A DNA stretch of 64,000 nucleotides from positions 868,001-932,000 of the forward strand of contig NZ_CP073104.1 of the NCBI RefSeq assembly GCF_018138145.1, given 5' to 3'. The stretch comes from Pseudomonas sp. SCA2728.1_7. GTDB taxonomy: Bacteria; Pseudomonadota; Gammaproteobacteria; Pseudomonadales; Pseudomonadaceae. The translations under genes and the position numbers were made by a program. Of the stretch, positions 53,421 through 62,169 are shown piece by piece. The notes under the pieces are model-generated. The model was not told the DNA's origin. It ran no database searches and saw only the letters and a list, made by a program, of their open reading frames with translations. Numbering within the stretch: the stretch's first letter is position 1; each line of letters starts with the position of its first letter.

Positions 53421-54770
53421 TTATTCCTCGGTCAACGCGGAGCCGGCCCGGTCGAGCAGCGGTTTGAACAGATAGTTGAGGAGTGAACGTTCGCCGGTGC
53501 GCACGAACATCTCTGCCGGCATGCCGGGCTTAATCACCAGACCGTTGAGTTTTTCCATGGCTTGATCGCTGACGCTGCTGCGCAACACGTAGTAAGGCAC
53601 GCCGGTTTTCTCATCGACCATCTGGTCGGCGGAAATCAGGCTGACCTCACCCGGTACACGTGGGGTTTTACTCTGGTTGAACGCGGTAAACAGAATGTCC
53701 ACGGGCAGATGCGCGCCAACCTTGTCGATCAGGTTGATCGGCAAGTGCCCTTCCACTTCCAGGGTGGTGCCTTGCGGAACGATCTCCAACAACGTTTCGC
53801 CTTGGCGCACCACAGCGCCTTCGGTGTGCACACCGAGGTTGACCGCGACGCCGTCGGCGGTGGCGATGATTTCGCTGTGTTGCAGGTCAAAACCGGCCGA
53901 AGTCAGTTGCTCCGACAGGGTCACGCTTTTCAGCTGCGCGTCGGCCAATTGCGTGCGAACTTCCTTCTGGTATTCCTCGGCGTGCTGTTGCAGCTTCAGC
54001 CGCGACTCGAGGATGCCCTGCTCGACCCGACCGCTTTCACCGGTGTTTTCTGCCAGTTGCTGCTGCACTTGCGACAGTTGCCGCTGGTATTCCATCAAAC
54101 GGTTGCGCGGGATGTAGCCGTTGTCGGCGAGCGGTTGCAGGTTGCTCAACTGCTGTTGCAGCGAGTCGGCCTGGGCATTGAGGTCGGTTCGGGCGCGACG
54201 CATGCCGGCCAGTTGCGCGGTGGCGCCTTCGATGCTCGCACGCAGTCCGGCCTGCTCGCGGTAGTACGCCTCGCGACGGCTGCTGAACAGTTGTCGCTGG
54301 CCTTCCAGCACCAGTGCCAGACGCGGGTCCGGGTCATTGCTCAGTTCGGCGGGAAAGGTCACTTGCTTGAGGTTGTCGCGCTCGGCCTGCCAACGCGCGA
54401 GGCTGGCCCAGGCCATACGGTACTGCGCCTGCAGCGACTGCACGTCGGCGGCGACTTGCGTCTGATCGAGGCGGAACAGCGGCTGGCCCTGCTTGACGAT
54501 TTCGCCTTCGCGCACCAGGATCCGGCTGACCACGCCGCTGCTCATCGACTGCACCGCTTTGCGCTTGCCCGACACGACGACCGTGCCCTGCACCGGAATG
54601 CCTTGATCCAGCGGCGCCAGCGCCGCCCAGGTGAAGAAGCTGCCAGCGCCGACGATCGCCAGAATCCAGCCCATGCGCGCGAAAAACTTCGCATCGCGTT
54701 CTGGGCGTTCGGTGATGTAGGCGTGTTCCATGCTCGCTTCGTTTTCAGTGTTCATGCTTGCGCTGCTCAT
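53421..54770 (-). CDS. aprE: Type I secretion membrane fusion protein AprE
   Basis: A 449-residue periplasmic adaptor. One N-terminal membrane helix (about 33-53, GWILAIVGAGSFFTWAAL) leads to the lipoyl/barrel part (VQGTVVVSGKRKAVQSMSSGVV). A long coiled coil follows (about 95-275), with the family signature near the C-terminus (GMPAEMFVRTGERSLLNYLFKPL). The ATG overlaps the aprD stop (ATGA). It links the AprD transporter to AprF. Confidence 0.95.
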   Translation of the reverse strand: MSSASMNTENEASMEHAYITERPERDAKFFARMGWILAIVGAGSFFTWAALAPLDQGIPVQGTVVVSGKRKAVQSMSSGVVSRILVREGEIVKQGQPLFRLDQTQVAADVQSLQAQYRMAWASLARWQAERDNLKQVTFPAELSNDPDPRLALVLEGQRQLFSSRREAYYREQAGLRASIEGATAQLAGMRRARTDLNAQADSLQQQLSNLQPLADNGYIPRNRLMEYQRQLSQVQQQLAENTGESGRVEQGILESRLKLQQHAEEYQKEVRTQLADAQLKSVTLSEQLTSAGFDLQHSEIIATADGVAVNLGVHTEGAVVRQGETLLEIVPQGTTLEVEGHLPINLIDKVGAHLPVDILFTAFNQSKTPRVPGEVSLISADQMVDEKTGVPYYVLRSSVSDQAMEKLNGLVIKPGMPAEMFVRTGERSLLNYLFKPLLDRAGSALTEE

Positions 54771-56542
54771 ACACCCGAATTCCTTGTCGAGGGCTGATAC
54801 TGACGGCTCATGCTGAGCCCGCCCGGTGCCGGTGCAGCTTTTTCCCGTTGTTGTTCCTGCTGGCCGGAAAGTGCCTTGAGCACGTCCTGACTTGGGCCAA
54901 ACGCCTGCAAGCGACCGTCATTGAGCACCAGCAGTTTGTCGGCCTGGGCCAACACCGAAGAACGGTGCGTGACCAGCACCACCGTAGTGCCTTGGGCTTT
55001 GAGTGCGGCGATGGCGCTGGCCAATGCCGCTTCACCGACGGTGTCGAGGTTGGAATTGGGCTCATCCAGCACCACCAGACTCGGCGTGCCATACATTGAA
55101 CGCGCCAATGCCACACGCTGCTTCTGGCCGCCGGACAAGCCACTGCCGTCCTCGCCCAGTTGCGTGTCGTAACCTTGCGGCAGACGCAGGATCATTTCGT
55201 GGACGCCGGCCTGTTGCGCGGCGGCCACGACTTTCTGCGGATCGGCCTCGCTGAAACGCGCAATGTTCTCGGCGATGCTGCCGCTGAACAGTTCGATGTC
55301 TTGCGGCAGGTAGCCGATGTACGGGCCAAGGTCATCGCGGTTCCAGCGATGAATATCGGCGCCATCGAGGCGCACGGTGCCGCCGAGGGTTGGCCAGACA
55401 CCGACCAGCACACGGGCCAGCGTCGATTTGCCGGAACCGGATGCACCGAGCACGCCGAGCACTTCGCCGGCATTCAGATTGAAGTTGACCATTTGCAGGG
55501 TCGCCGCGCGTTGCCCCGGTGGGCCGGCGCTGACTTGTTCGAAGGTGATCTGGCCTTTCGGCGGCGGCAGCGCCATGGCGTCGTCACTCGGCGGGAACGC
55601 TTGCAACAACGCATCGAGACGGCGGTAAGCCAGCTTCGCCCCGCTCCACTGTTTCCACACGGCTATCAACTGGTCGATCGGGCTCAGTACGCGGCCCATC
55701 AGGATCGAACCGGCGATCATCATCCCGGCGGTCATATCGCCCTTGATCACCAGCAATGCGCCCAGGCCCAACACAAGCGATTGCAGGCACAGACGCAGGG
55801 TTTTACTCACCGAGCTGATCACCGCACCGGTGTCGCTGGCCTGATTCTGCAGACCGAGGAAACGCGAGTGCACCTGAAACCAGCGTTTACGCAGCGAACC
55901 GAGCATGCCCATCGCCTGAATGGTTTCGGCGTTGTGCAAATGGCTGGTGGCCAACTGGCTGGACTTCTGCGAATAACCGGCGGCTTCGCCCAGCGGCTTT
56001 TTGGTCATGTATTCGTTGAGGCAGGCCAGGCCGATCAGCAGCAGAGCGCCCGCAGTAGCGAGCACGCCGAGCCAGACGTTGAACAGGTAAATCACAAACA
56101 GGTAGACCGGGAACCACGGCGCATCGAAAAACGCGAACAGCGCAGGCCCGGTGACAAATTGGCGAATGTGCGTCAGATCGCCCAGCGACTGCCCGGCATT
56201 GCCCTCGCCCTTGAACAGGTTGCGTTCGAACGCAGCTTGGTAAACCCGCAAGTTGAAGCGGCGCTCCAACTGACTGCCGATGCGGATGACGATAAAGCTG
56301 CGGATCACTTCCAGCATGCCGATGAAGGCAAAGAAGCCGACGACCATCAGCGACAGCATCGCCAAGGTCGTTTCGTTCTGCGACGACAGCACCCGGTCAT
56401 AGACCTGGAGCATATAGATGGAGGGCACCAGCATCAGCACGTTAATCAGCGCGGTAAAGCAGCCGACGCTGATCAGGATACTTTTATAGTCAGCCAAAGC
56501 CTTGAATAACGGAGCGGTGGCTGGGGCCTTCGCCATCTTCAT
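54767..56542 (-). CDS. aprD: Type I secretion ABC transporter AprD
   Basis: A 591-residue inner-membrane exporter with the permease and ATPase fused. Membrane segments lie in about 20-300; the nucleotide-binding domain has Walker A GASGSGKST (about 368), the signature LSGGQ and Walker B LVVLDEP. It lacks the N-terminal peptidase-like domain found in HlyB, as expected for the PrtD/AprD group. The start is the ATG at 56542 (MKMAKAP) with CAGGAAG upstream. It powers export of AprA and probably of both RTX lipases. Confidence 0.95.
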   Translation of the reverse strand: MKMAKAPATAPLFKALADYKSILISVGCFTALINVLMLVPSIYMLQVYDRVLSSQNETTLAMLSLMVVGFFAFIGMLEVIRSFIVIRIGSQLERRFNLRVYQAAFERNLFKGEGNAGQSLGDLTHIRQFVTGPALFAFFDAPWFPVYLFVIYLFNVWLGVLATAGALLLIGLACLNEYMTKKPLGEAAGYSQKSSQLATSHLHNAETIQAMGMLGSLRKRWFQVHSRFLGLQNQASDTGAVISSVSKTLRLCLQSLVLGLGALLVIKGDMTAGMMIAGSILMGRVLSPIDQLIAVWKQWSGAKLAYRRLDALLQAFPPSDDAMALPPPKGQITFEQVSAGPPGQRAATLQMVNFNLNAGEVLGVLGASGSGKSTLARVLVGVWPTLGGTVRLDGADIHRWNRDDLGPYIGYLPQDIELFSGSIAENIARFSEADPQKVVAAAQQAGVHEMILRLPQGYDTQLGEDGSGLSGGQKQRVALARSMYGTPSLVVLDEPNSNLDTVGEAALASAIAALKAQGTTVVLVTHRSSVLAQADKLLVLNDGRLQAFGPSQDVLKALSGQQEQQREKAAPAPGGLSMSRQYQPSTRNSGV

Positions 56543-56751
56543 TGATTCTTCCTGAAATGTCCGGTCTCGCCACACTTGGGCGAGGCTTCAATTAATGTTC
56601 CGCTTACCTGCGAAAGATGACTTGCAAGTACCCGCTTACACTTTCATAACAACTTGCGCAATTAACAGCGGTGCAGTTGCCACTCGGTGTTTCTTATAAC
56701 CAACGGCTGGCGCTTTATATTAAAACCTTGTCGCAGTCTGGATCATCACAA

Positions 56752-57174
56752 CTAGTGCGCCGCGCGTTCGAGGGTAATCACCAGGCCCGACTTCAAGGTA
56801 GTCAGATAAAGCCCGTCACGTTGTCGGCTGAAAAACTGGATTCTTGAGCCTTCCTTGCCGGTGATGGACAGGCCGTCAGGGTCGGGAAACCAGCCGATCG
56901 GAAGTTCTTCAAGCCAGGCACCCAGGCAGTCGGCGCCCTCGCCCAAGGTCTTGTTGACCTTTAACTCCAAGGAGCAAGTGTTGGAAGGTTTGTCCTGCTG
57001 CTTTTGCGCTTGTGGATCATCACCTCGGGTGGACAGCGTCGCTTGCCACTGCCCGACAAATACGGACGGTTCTTCGAGTCTGAGGCTGCTTGCCATGCTG
57101 GTTTCTCCTGAAATCATGATGAGCGCCGCCGAGAGCCACGCCGCTACCGTGTAGGTAAAAGCTTTATAGATCAT
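56752..57174 (-). CDS. inh: Alkaline protease inhibitor (Inh/AprI)
   Basis: A 140-residue periplasmic inhibitor (MEROPS I38) that binds AprA and so protects the cell from its own protease. A signal peptide (about 1-28) ends before the active N-terminus SSLRLEEPSVFVGQW, which family members insert into the protease active site. Two cysteines (NTCSLEL and ADCLGAW) form the family disulphide. It lies directly after aprA and about 210 bp before aprD on the same strand. Confidence 0.92.
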   Translation of the reverse strand: MIYKAFTYTVAAWLSAALIMISGETSMASSLRLEEPSVFVGQWQATLSTRGDDPQAQKQQDKPSNTCSLELKVNKTLGEGADCLGAWLEELPIGWFPDPDGLSITGKEGSRIQFFSRQRDGLYLTTLKSGLVITLERAAH

Positions 57175-57230
57175 GGGAATATTCGCTCCGGCCTGTAGCC
57201 TTGCTTACCTGCCAATACGATGCAAGCAAA

Positions 57231-57257
57231 GAAAGCGGCGCATCACACGCCGCTTTC
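57231..57257 (-). terminator. Hairpin between aprA and inh
   Basis: The perfect stem GAAAGCGGCG / CGCCGCTTTC with a 7-base loop starts 10 bp after the aprA stop. On the minus strand it is followed by TTTGCTTGC. It could attenuate read-through, giving more aprA than inh-aprDEF mRNA. Confidence 0.7.
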
Positions 57258-57267
57258 CACTGCTACA

Positions 57268-58713
57268 TCACGCCACGATGTCGCTGTTCGCTGCCTGGCC
57301 AACGGTGCTGACCTGGAAATCAGCCACGCCGTGCCCGGAGAAGTCCACCGAGAGCAGGCTGTTGCCGCCCGACGAGGTCAGGATGGCGTCGCCGGCAGAA
57401 CCGGTGAAGCTGCTGACGAAGTGCAGGCCCGCACCGTTGGTGATGCCGGTCAGGTCGATTTTGTCCAGACCGCTGACGAAATCGAGGATCTGATCGATCG
57501 CACCCGGCTTGGAATCGGAACTGGCGGCGAACACAAAAGTGTCCGAACCCGCGCCGCCCCACAGTTTGTCAGCACCACCGCCACCCCAGAGGATGTCGTT
57601 GCCGGCACCGCCCTTGAGTTCGTTGGCCACGCTGTTGCCGATCAACAGATCGTTGCCGGAACCGCCAATGGCGTTCTCGATGATCGCGCCCTTGGCGATG
57701 GACACGTTGCCCACCAGGCCGCCAACGTCGGAGAACGAGGCGTCATTGAGGTTGATCTTCTGGTTCTGGGTGAAGCCCGAGAAGTCCAGAGTATCCTTGC
57801 CGCCGGCGTCCCACACCGAGAACACCACTTTGTCACTCGACGACGAAGCGCTGAGGAAATCGCGGCCAGTGTTGGAGTTGAAGCCGTAGGTGGTGTCACC
57901 GGTACGGGTGGTGGTATTGGCACCGTAGAGCTTCTGGATGGCAGCGATATCGTCCATCAGCGGGCCGGACGAATACGCTTCGACACCGCCCTTGCTGAAG
58001 TTCTGACTGGTGTTGCTTTCGCTCCAGTAGCTCATGACGCTGTAGCCGCGGGTGTCTTGCCCGTAGGACGCGTCGTTGTAGGTCGGGTTGCCATTGCCGG
58101 CGTTGTAGTCGCCAGGGTGAGCGAGACCCAGGCTGTGGCCGATTTCGTGAGTCAGGGTCTGACGACCGTAGTTGTTCAGGTCCGGATTCTTGTTCTGCGT
58201 GTAGCCACTGTTGATCAGGTACCACGAGGTGCCGTCATAACCGGCGCCGGTGCCTGGCAGATACGCGAATGCTGCAGCGCCATCCTGGCCACCGCTGTAG
58301 TTACCGAAGGTCATGTGGCCGTCACCGCCCGAGGCTTTCTCGGTGAAGGTCACGTTGGCCACGTCAGCCCAGGATTGCATGGCGAGCTTGGCCTGGGATT
58401 GTTGTTGCGCACTGAACTGACTGAACCCAGTGATCCCGTGCTTGTTCATCGTGCTGGACGATGCCGAGGTCAGGAACGTGTAGGTGAGTTCGATCTTGCC
58501 GCTGCCGTCCTTGTCCTGGTAGGCAGCGCCGTCGCGCAGCAACTGGGTTGCGGCCTGGTCGACGGAGAAGGAGGGTTTGCCATTGACCGTGAGGTTGCCG
58601 CCACGGTCGTACTGATGGCTGAAGCTATTGATCTGGTTGTACGCCGAGCTGAAGGCAGACAGCTGAAAAGCCTGTTCGGCGGTATCAATAGCATTCGCTT
58701 TAACTTTCGACAT
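57268..58713 (-). CDS. aprA: Alkaline metalloprotease AprA/AprX (serralysin)
   Basis: A 481-residue secreted zinc protease of the serralysin (M10B) family. The zinc motif [11 protein letters not shown] spans 189-199, with the Met-turn in [12 protein letters not shown] calcium repeats lie at about 335-375 ([29 protein letters not shown] is split among several units). The C-terminal export signal ends in a hydrophobic run after DFQVSTVG. There is no N-terminal signal peptide. The start is the ATG at 58713 (MSKVKAN), with AAGGAAG 6 bases upstream. It is the first gene of the exoenzyme island; in this group Gac/Rsm control of aprA is well known. Confidence 0.96.
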   Translation of the reverse strand: MSKVKANAIDTAEQAFQLSAFSSAYNQINSFSHQYDRGGNLTVNGKPSFSVDQAATQLLRDGAAYQDKDGSGKIELTYTFLTSASSSTMNKHGITGFSQFSAQQQSQAKLAMQSWADVANVTFTEKASGGDGHMTFGNYSGGQDGAAAFAYLPGTGAGYDGTSWYLINSGYTQNKNPDLNNYGRQTLTHEIGHSLGLAHPGDYNAGNGNPTYNDASYGQDTRGYSVMSYWSESNTSQNFSKGGVEAYSSGPLMDDIAAIQKLYGANTTTRTGDTTYGFNSNTGRDFLSASSSSDKVVFSVWDAGGKDTLDFSGFTQNQKINLNDASFSDVGGLVGNVSIAKGAIIENAIGGSGNDLLIGNSVANELKGGAGNDILWGGGGADKLWGGAGSDTFVFAASSDSKPGAIDQILDFVSGLDKIDLTGITNGAGLHFVSSFTGSAGDAILTSSGGNSLLSVDFSGHGVADFQVSTVGQAANSDIVA

Positions 58714-59064
58714 AAACACACTTCCTTGTTTAGCAATGGAACAGTTTTTGTCCGATAGGACTCTCTCTGGCGAGATCGTCCTATCACTCGCCCAATGAAG
58801 GCGTAAGAAACCTGACACAATTTGAAATCTGCCGTAAAGGATTTTTTTGAGATCAAATCGGGCTGTTTCGTAAAACTGCCGTAAACAAAGCGTGCGGAGG
58901 TGAAAGAATGTTTTAGTTGCGCGGCCTTTGCCTAATTGTCTGACGATTTTCTATTTAAATATTAAATATGGGTAAGTTGTTTTTTGTTAGGCGCGTCTCA
59001 CTTTCCTGCACTTTATTAGTGCGATGCCAGTGTATTGATATCAACCAGCCAAACACTGAAAGAC
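58714..59064 (-). promoter_or_regulatory. aprA upstream region and leader hairpin
   Basis: GATAGGAC (58754-58761) and GTCCTATC (58778-58785) form a hairpin, extended by a TCTC/GAGA inner stem, about 40 bases before the aprA start. The ribosome site reads ACAAGGAAG and contains a GGA, the core of RsmA/RsmE targets. Further upstream (about 58840-59040) the DNA is markedly AT-rich. No other gene is seen. Confidence 0.55.
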
Positions 59065-59158
59065 ATTGTGGGAGCGAGCCTGCTCGCGAAGGCGTCGAGT
59101 CAGACAACAATGATGTTGAATGACCGGCCGCCTTCGCGAGCAGGCTCGCTCCCACAGG
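59065..59158. repeat. Facing REP pair
   Basis: GTGGGAGCGAGCCTGCTCGCG and its inverse lie between the potF-like gene and the aprA promoter region. Confidence 0.85.
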
Positions 59159-59179
59159 GATTTATGCATGCCTGGATGA

Positions 59180-60265
59180 TTAGCTACCAGTCCGGATCTT
59201 GTTCCACACCCGCGTGCGGATCCGGTCAATGTTCAACGGCATCGCCTCCAGCGCAAACAGCTTGCCCATCATCTCCGGGCTCGGATACACCTTGGTGTCG
59301 TTCTTGATCGCCGGGTCGATCAGGCTGTCGGCCTGCTCGTTACCGTTGGCGTAATGCACGTAATTGCTGATGCCGGCCATCACGTCCGGGCGCAGCAGGT
59401 AGTTCATGAACGCATAACCGGCCTTCTCGTCCGGGGCATCGGCGGGCATGGCGACCATGTCGAACCAGATCGCCGCGCCTTCCTTGGGAATGTTGTAGCC
59501 GATGTCGACACCGTTCTTGGCTTCCTTGGCGCGGTTCTCGGCTTGCAGGATGTCGCCGGAGAAGCCGACCGCCACGCAAATGTCGCCGTTGGCCAGGTCG
59601 CTGGTGTATTTCGACGAGTGGAAGTAGCTGACGTACGGCCGCACTTTCATCAGCAGCGCTTCGGCCTTCTTATAGTCCTCGGGATTTTTGCTGTGGTGCG
59701 GCAGGCCCAGGTAGTTGAGCGCCGCCGGCAATAATTCCGGGCCGTTGTCGAGGATCGCTACGCCACACTTCTGCAGCTTTTCCATGTACTCGGGCTTGAA
59801 GATCAGGTCCCAGGAGTCCACCGGCGCGTCGTCGCCGAGCACGGCTTTGACCTTGGCGATGTTGTAGCCGATGCCAGTGCTGCCCCACAGATAGGGAAAG
59901 CCGTGTTCGTTGTTCGGGTCGTTGGTCTGCAGCGCTTTGAGCAGCACCGGATTGAGGTTTTTCCAGTTCGGCAACTGGCTCTTGTCGAGTTTCTTCAGCG
60001 CCCCGCCCTGAATCTGCCGGGCCATGAAGTGGTTGGACGGGAACACCACGTCGTAACCGGATTTACCGGTCATCAACTTGCCGTCGAGGGTTTCGTTGCT
60101 GTCGTAGACGTCATAGGTGACACCCACGCCCGTCTCTTTCTCGAAGTTCTTGGTGGTGTCCGGCGCGATGTAGTCGGACCAGTTGTAAACCTTGACCGTT
60201 TCCGCTGCCTGAGCAAGGGAAACGGCGAGCATCAGCGGTGCCAGAGCGAGGGTCTTGCGGATCAT
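59180..60265 (-). CDS. Polyamine ABC transporter substrate-binding protein (PotF/SpuD-like)
   Basis: A 361-residue periplasmic binding protein for putrescine- or spermidine-type ligands. A signal peptide (about 1-20, ending AQA) is followed by ETVKVYNWSDYIAPDT, the PotD/PotF opening with its ligand-contact Trp-Ser-Asp-Tyr. Later come VVFPSNHFMARQ, LWGSTGIGYN and YHSS-like segments. No permease or ATPase genes are adjacent, so it must share a transporter encoded elsewhere. It is the last gene of a four-gene run with an AraC regulator, amine oxidase and cupin. Confidence 0.93.
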   Translation of the reverse strand: MIRKTLALAPLMLAVSLAQAAETVKVYNWSDYIAPDTTKNFEKETGVGVTYDVYDSNETLDGKLMTGKSGYDVVFPSNHFMARQIQGGALKKLDKSQLPNWKNLNPVLLKALQTNDPNNEHGFPYLWGSTGIGYNIAKVKAVLGDDAPVDSWDLIFKPEYMEKLQKCGVAILDNGPELLPAALNYLGLPHHSKNPEDYKKAEALLMKVRPYVSYFHSSKYTSDLANGDICVAVGFSGDILQAENRAKEAKNGVDIGYNIPKEGAAIWFDMVAMPADAPDEKAGYAFMNYLLRPDVMAGISNYVHYANGNEQADSLIDPAIKNDTKVYPSPEMMGKLFALEAMPLNIDRIRTRVWNKIRTGS

Positions 60266-60323
60266 GGATCGATTCCTGTGTGGGTTTTCTTTTTTGTTGG
60301 CAGGCAATCAAAGGATCAAACAA

Positions 60324-60668
60324 TCAGAAAATCAGCACGTAGCTCTTGCGCACGGTTTCCTGGATATCCCAGACACCGAGCGTGTTGGCCGGCAACATCA
60401 GTGCGTCGCCACCTTGTATGTGCAGGGTTTCGCCGCCACCGTCAGGGGTGAACGTGCAGCGCCCGGAAATGAAATGACAGAACTCCTGCGCGGTGATCTG
60501 CCGGCGCCAGCGCCCGGGCGTGCATTCCCAGACGCCGGTTTCAACGCCGTCGTCGCGCTCGACGCTGGTGGTCGAGGCAATCGCGATCGGCTCGCCGAGG
60601 GGCACGGCCACCGGGTTGGATTCGTCGAGCTGCAATGTCGCAGTGTTTTTAAACTGGGTAATGCTCAT
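60324..60668 (-). CDS. Cupin-domain protein (Cupin_3/DUF861 type)
   Basis: A 114-residue single-cupin protein. The barrel covers about 40-112 with WECTPGRWRRQIT, the EFCHFISGRCTF strand pair and GGDALMLPANTLGVWDI. The pattern fits the Cupin_3 group, many of which lie beside FAD amine oxidases of polyamine catabolism. A regulatory or metal-dependent enzymatic role is possible; neither is established. It lies 42 bases after the oxidase gene. Confidence 0.88.
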   Translation of the reverse strand: MSITQFKNTATLQLDESNPVAVPLGEPIAIASTTSVERDDGVETGVWECTPGRWRRQITAQEFCHFISGRCTFTPDGGGETLHIQGGDALMLPANTLGVWDIQETVRKSYVLIF

Positions 60669-60710
60669 GGTCTGACCTGTCTTTTGGGCTTTCTTGAAGT
60701 CAATCGGCGT

Positions 60711-62117
60711 TTAGTGCATGAAACCTTCCATAAAACCCGCCACCTGACTGGCAAGCTTGCGCCGCCATGGCGCGGTCGCGGGGTTGGCCAGGGTCTGGTC
60801 TTCATGGACGAAGCTTTTGATGATGGCGTTGTAGCCGAGCCAGCGGCACGGCTCCGGCTCCCAGGCGCGCAGTGCATGAATCCCGCCGTCGGGCAGTACC
60901 CACGGCTGCTGAGTCAATTCGGTATCGCGCTCAAGAATCAGATCCGCCAGCGTGCGCCCACCGAGATTGCTGGCGCCGACGCCCTCCCCACCATAACCGC
61001 CGGACAGCGCGATGCCGTTGGTGCGATCGCAAAGCATGTGCGGCTTGAAGTGCCGTGACATGCCGAGGTTGCCGCCCCAGGCGTGGGTGATCTGCACGTT
61101 TTTCAGTTGCGGGAACAGCTCACCGAACAGATAGCGGCGCAATTCGACTTCATCGCGGGTCAGATCGAAGTTGTGGCGCAGCTTGCCGGCGAACTGATAA
61201 CCACCGCGTGCGCCGAAGATCAGCCGGTTGTCGGCGCTGCGCTGGCCATAAGTGACCTGACGACTGAATTCGCTGAAGGCTTGGCCACGATTGAGGCCGA
61301 TTTCGTCCCAGGTCGCCGCCGACAAAGGCTCGGTGGCGACAATCAAGCTCTGCACCGGCAATTGATAACGGCCCAGCGGCGGCAGAGTCACCGAATACCC
61401 TTCGACGGCCGGCACGATCCAGCGACTGCGCACACTGGCTTTCGCGGTGCGCAAACTGCCCGATTGCCAGTGCGTGACCGGGCTGTTTTCGTAGATCCTC
61501 ACGCCCATGTTCTGCACGGTGCGCGCCAGACCGCGCACCAGTTTCGCCGGATGGATGGTCGCCACGTGTGGCGCGTAAATCCCGCCGTACGGTTTGGCCA
61601 CGCGGATCTGCTGCGCCAGTTGTTCGGGACTGAGCCAGCGGTAATCGTCGTCGGTCAGGCCTTGGGCGTGCAATTTGTTCAGGTATTCACGCAGGGAGGC
61701 TTCCTGCTCCGGATAACGCGCCGCGCAATACAGCACGCCGCCCTTGCGGTAATCGCAGTTGATACCTTCGCGTTCGAGGACGATCTCGACTTCATCTGGA
61801 ATACTGTGCAGAAGATCGAACGACGCGCGGCGCTGCTCGGGTGACAGCCCGGCCAGCAGACGATCCTCGCCAAGCAGGTTGCCCATCAGCCAGCCGCCAT
61901 TGCGACCGGACGCACCGAAACCGGCGGTCTGCGCTTCGACGATCGCGATGTCGAGCCCCGGCGCAAGCTTCTTCAGGTAGTACGCGGTCCACAGCCCGGT
62001 GTAACCGGCGCCGATGATCGCCACGTCGACGTCCAGATCTCGCTCAAGCTCGGGCCGCGCGGTCAGCGGCTCATCGAGTTGATCCATCCACAAACTGATA
62101 GTGCGCCACGCCGGCAT
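60711..62117 (-). CDS. FAD-dependent amine oxidase (PuuB/DadA-like)
   Basis: A 468-residue flavoprotein of the DAO fold. The FAD motif DVAIIGAGYTGLWTAYYL (about 30-47) is followed by GASGRNGGWLMG, as in gamma-glutamylputrescine oxidases. Near the C-terminus are HAWGGNLGMSRHFKPHML and LSGGYGGEGVGASNLGG, the second FAD-contact region. The start at 62117 has GGAG 6 bases upstream; an ATG five codons earlier does not. Position between a regulator and a polyamine-binding protein supports oxidation of putrescine or a derivative. Confidence 0.9.
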   Translation of the reverse strand: MPAWRTISLWMDQLDEPLTARPELERDLDVDVAIIGAGYTGLWTAYYLKKLAPGLDIAIVEAQTAGFGASGRNGGWLMGNLLGEDRLLAGLSPEQRRASFDLLHSIPDEVEIVLEREGINCDYRKGGVLYCAARYPEQEASLREYLNKLHAQGLTDDDYRWLSPEQLAQQIRVAKPYGGIYAPHVATIHPAKLVRGLARTVQNMGVRIYENSPVTHWQSGSLRTAKASVRSRWIVPAVEGYSVTLPPLGRYQLPVQSLIVATEPLSAATWDEIGLNRGQAFSEFSRQVTYGQRSADNRLIFGARGGYQFAGKLRHNFDLTRDEVELRRYLFGELFPQLKNVQITHAWGGNLGMSRHFKPHMLCDRTNGIALSGGYGGEGVGASNLGGRTLADLILERDTELTQQPWVLPDGGIHALRAWEPEPCRWLGYNAIIKSFVHEDQTLANPATAPWRRKLASQVAGFMEGFMH

Positions 62118-62169
62118 GCAAGACTCCGCCACTGAAAACCTTCGATGGCGTCGATCCTAGTGGCTGTGC

